A stretch of 5,099 nt of DNA. Origin: an uncultured Coriobacteriaceae bacterium (GTDB taxonomy: Bacteria; Actinomycetota; Coriobacteriia; Coriobacteriales; QAMH01). The stretch spans positions 1-5,099 of the forward strand of contig CACZQA010000206.1 in assembly GCA_902783175.1 (NCBI GenBank), written 5' to 3'. The notes under the pieces were generated by a model, which searched no databases, was not told the origin of the DNA, and saw only the letters and a program-made list of their open reading frames with translations. This document shows, one piece after another, positions 5,048-5,099 of this stretch. Numbering within the stretch: position 1 is the stretch's first letter; each line of letters opens with the position of its first letter. The position numbers and the translations under genes are program-made.

Positions 5048-5099
5048 ATGCCTCAAATAGCGGGAATGAGCATCGGAAGCTGGATACTGCTCGCCGTCA
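5048..5099 (+). CDS. Start of an unidentified, probably membrane protein gene (truncated)
   Basis: Only 17 codons are present, reading MPQIAGMSIGSWILLAV, and the frame runs off the right edge. The ATG at 5048 has AGAGG (5035-5039) 8 nt upstream and lies about 35 nt after the inferred transcription start, so the start is well supported. The last residues (GSWILLAV) are hydrophobic, as at the beginning of a first membrane helix or a signal sequence. The family cannot be recognised from this length. The operator-like dyads upstream suggest a tightly controlled, inducible gene. Confidence 0.6.
   Translation, partial: MPQIAGMSIGSWILLAV

Noticed and set aside
1..5099. CRISPR array, IS element, tRNA or rRNA
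   Set aside because: No regularly spaced repeats, no transposase-like frame with terminal repeats, and no tRNA- or rRNA-like sequence were seen on either strand.

Overview
The window is an ordinary-looking chromosomal stretch of a moderately GC-rich bacterium. It is most likely an anaerobic, gut- or mouth-type actinobacterium of the Coriobacteriia (Olsenella/Collinsella/Eggerthella-like). This guess rests on four things: GC-rich genes separated by AT-rich promoters, strong Shine-Dalgarno (SD) sites, a formate/nitrite-family channel, and a secreted coiled-coil wall hydrolase in the style of that group. It is an inference from protein flavour, not from a marker gene. No tRNA, rRNA, IS element, prophage gene or CRISPR array is visible.

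Layout, left to right. (1) 2-274 (+): the last ~90 codons of a FocA/NirC-type channel. (2) 376-1758 (-), convergent with it: a 460-aa exported protein with a signal peptide, a low-complexity linker, a PcsB/CwlO-like coiled coil and a C-terminal glucosaminidase/transglycosylase-like domain. (3) 1849-1892: a perfect 17-bp inverted repeat between this gene and the next. (4) 1914-3104 (-): an MtnA-type sugar-phosphate isomerase. (5) 3173-3224: a clear Rho-independent terminator. It closes (6) 3294-3827 (-), a YagU/DUF1440 inner-membrane protein that starts at GTG. (7) 3828-4027: a divergent regulatory region with promoters in both directions and a cluster of short related half-sites. (8) 4028-4900 (+): a LysR-type regulator. 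(9) 4978-5023: a promoter with a perfect TTGACA and two copies of a 12-bp dyad that look like repressor sites. It drives (10) a gene of which only the first 17 codons (5048-5099) are present.

How the parts relate. The yagU-like gene and the LysR gene are divergent and share 200 bp, the classic arrangement in which a LysR protein controls its neighbour; this is the best-supported regulatory link here. The three minus-strand genes run in the same direction, but a strong terminator and the inverted repeat lie between them, so they are probably separate transcription units and not an operon. No functional link between the isomerase, the wall hydrolase and the channel can be read from the sequence.

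I do not see a new multi-gene system. The points most worth a second look are the paired operator ahead of the truncated last gene, the perfect inverted repeat, the domain combination of the exported hydrolase, and the shared YagU/LysR control region.
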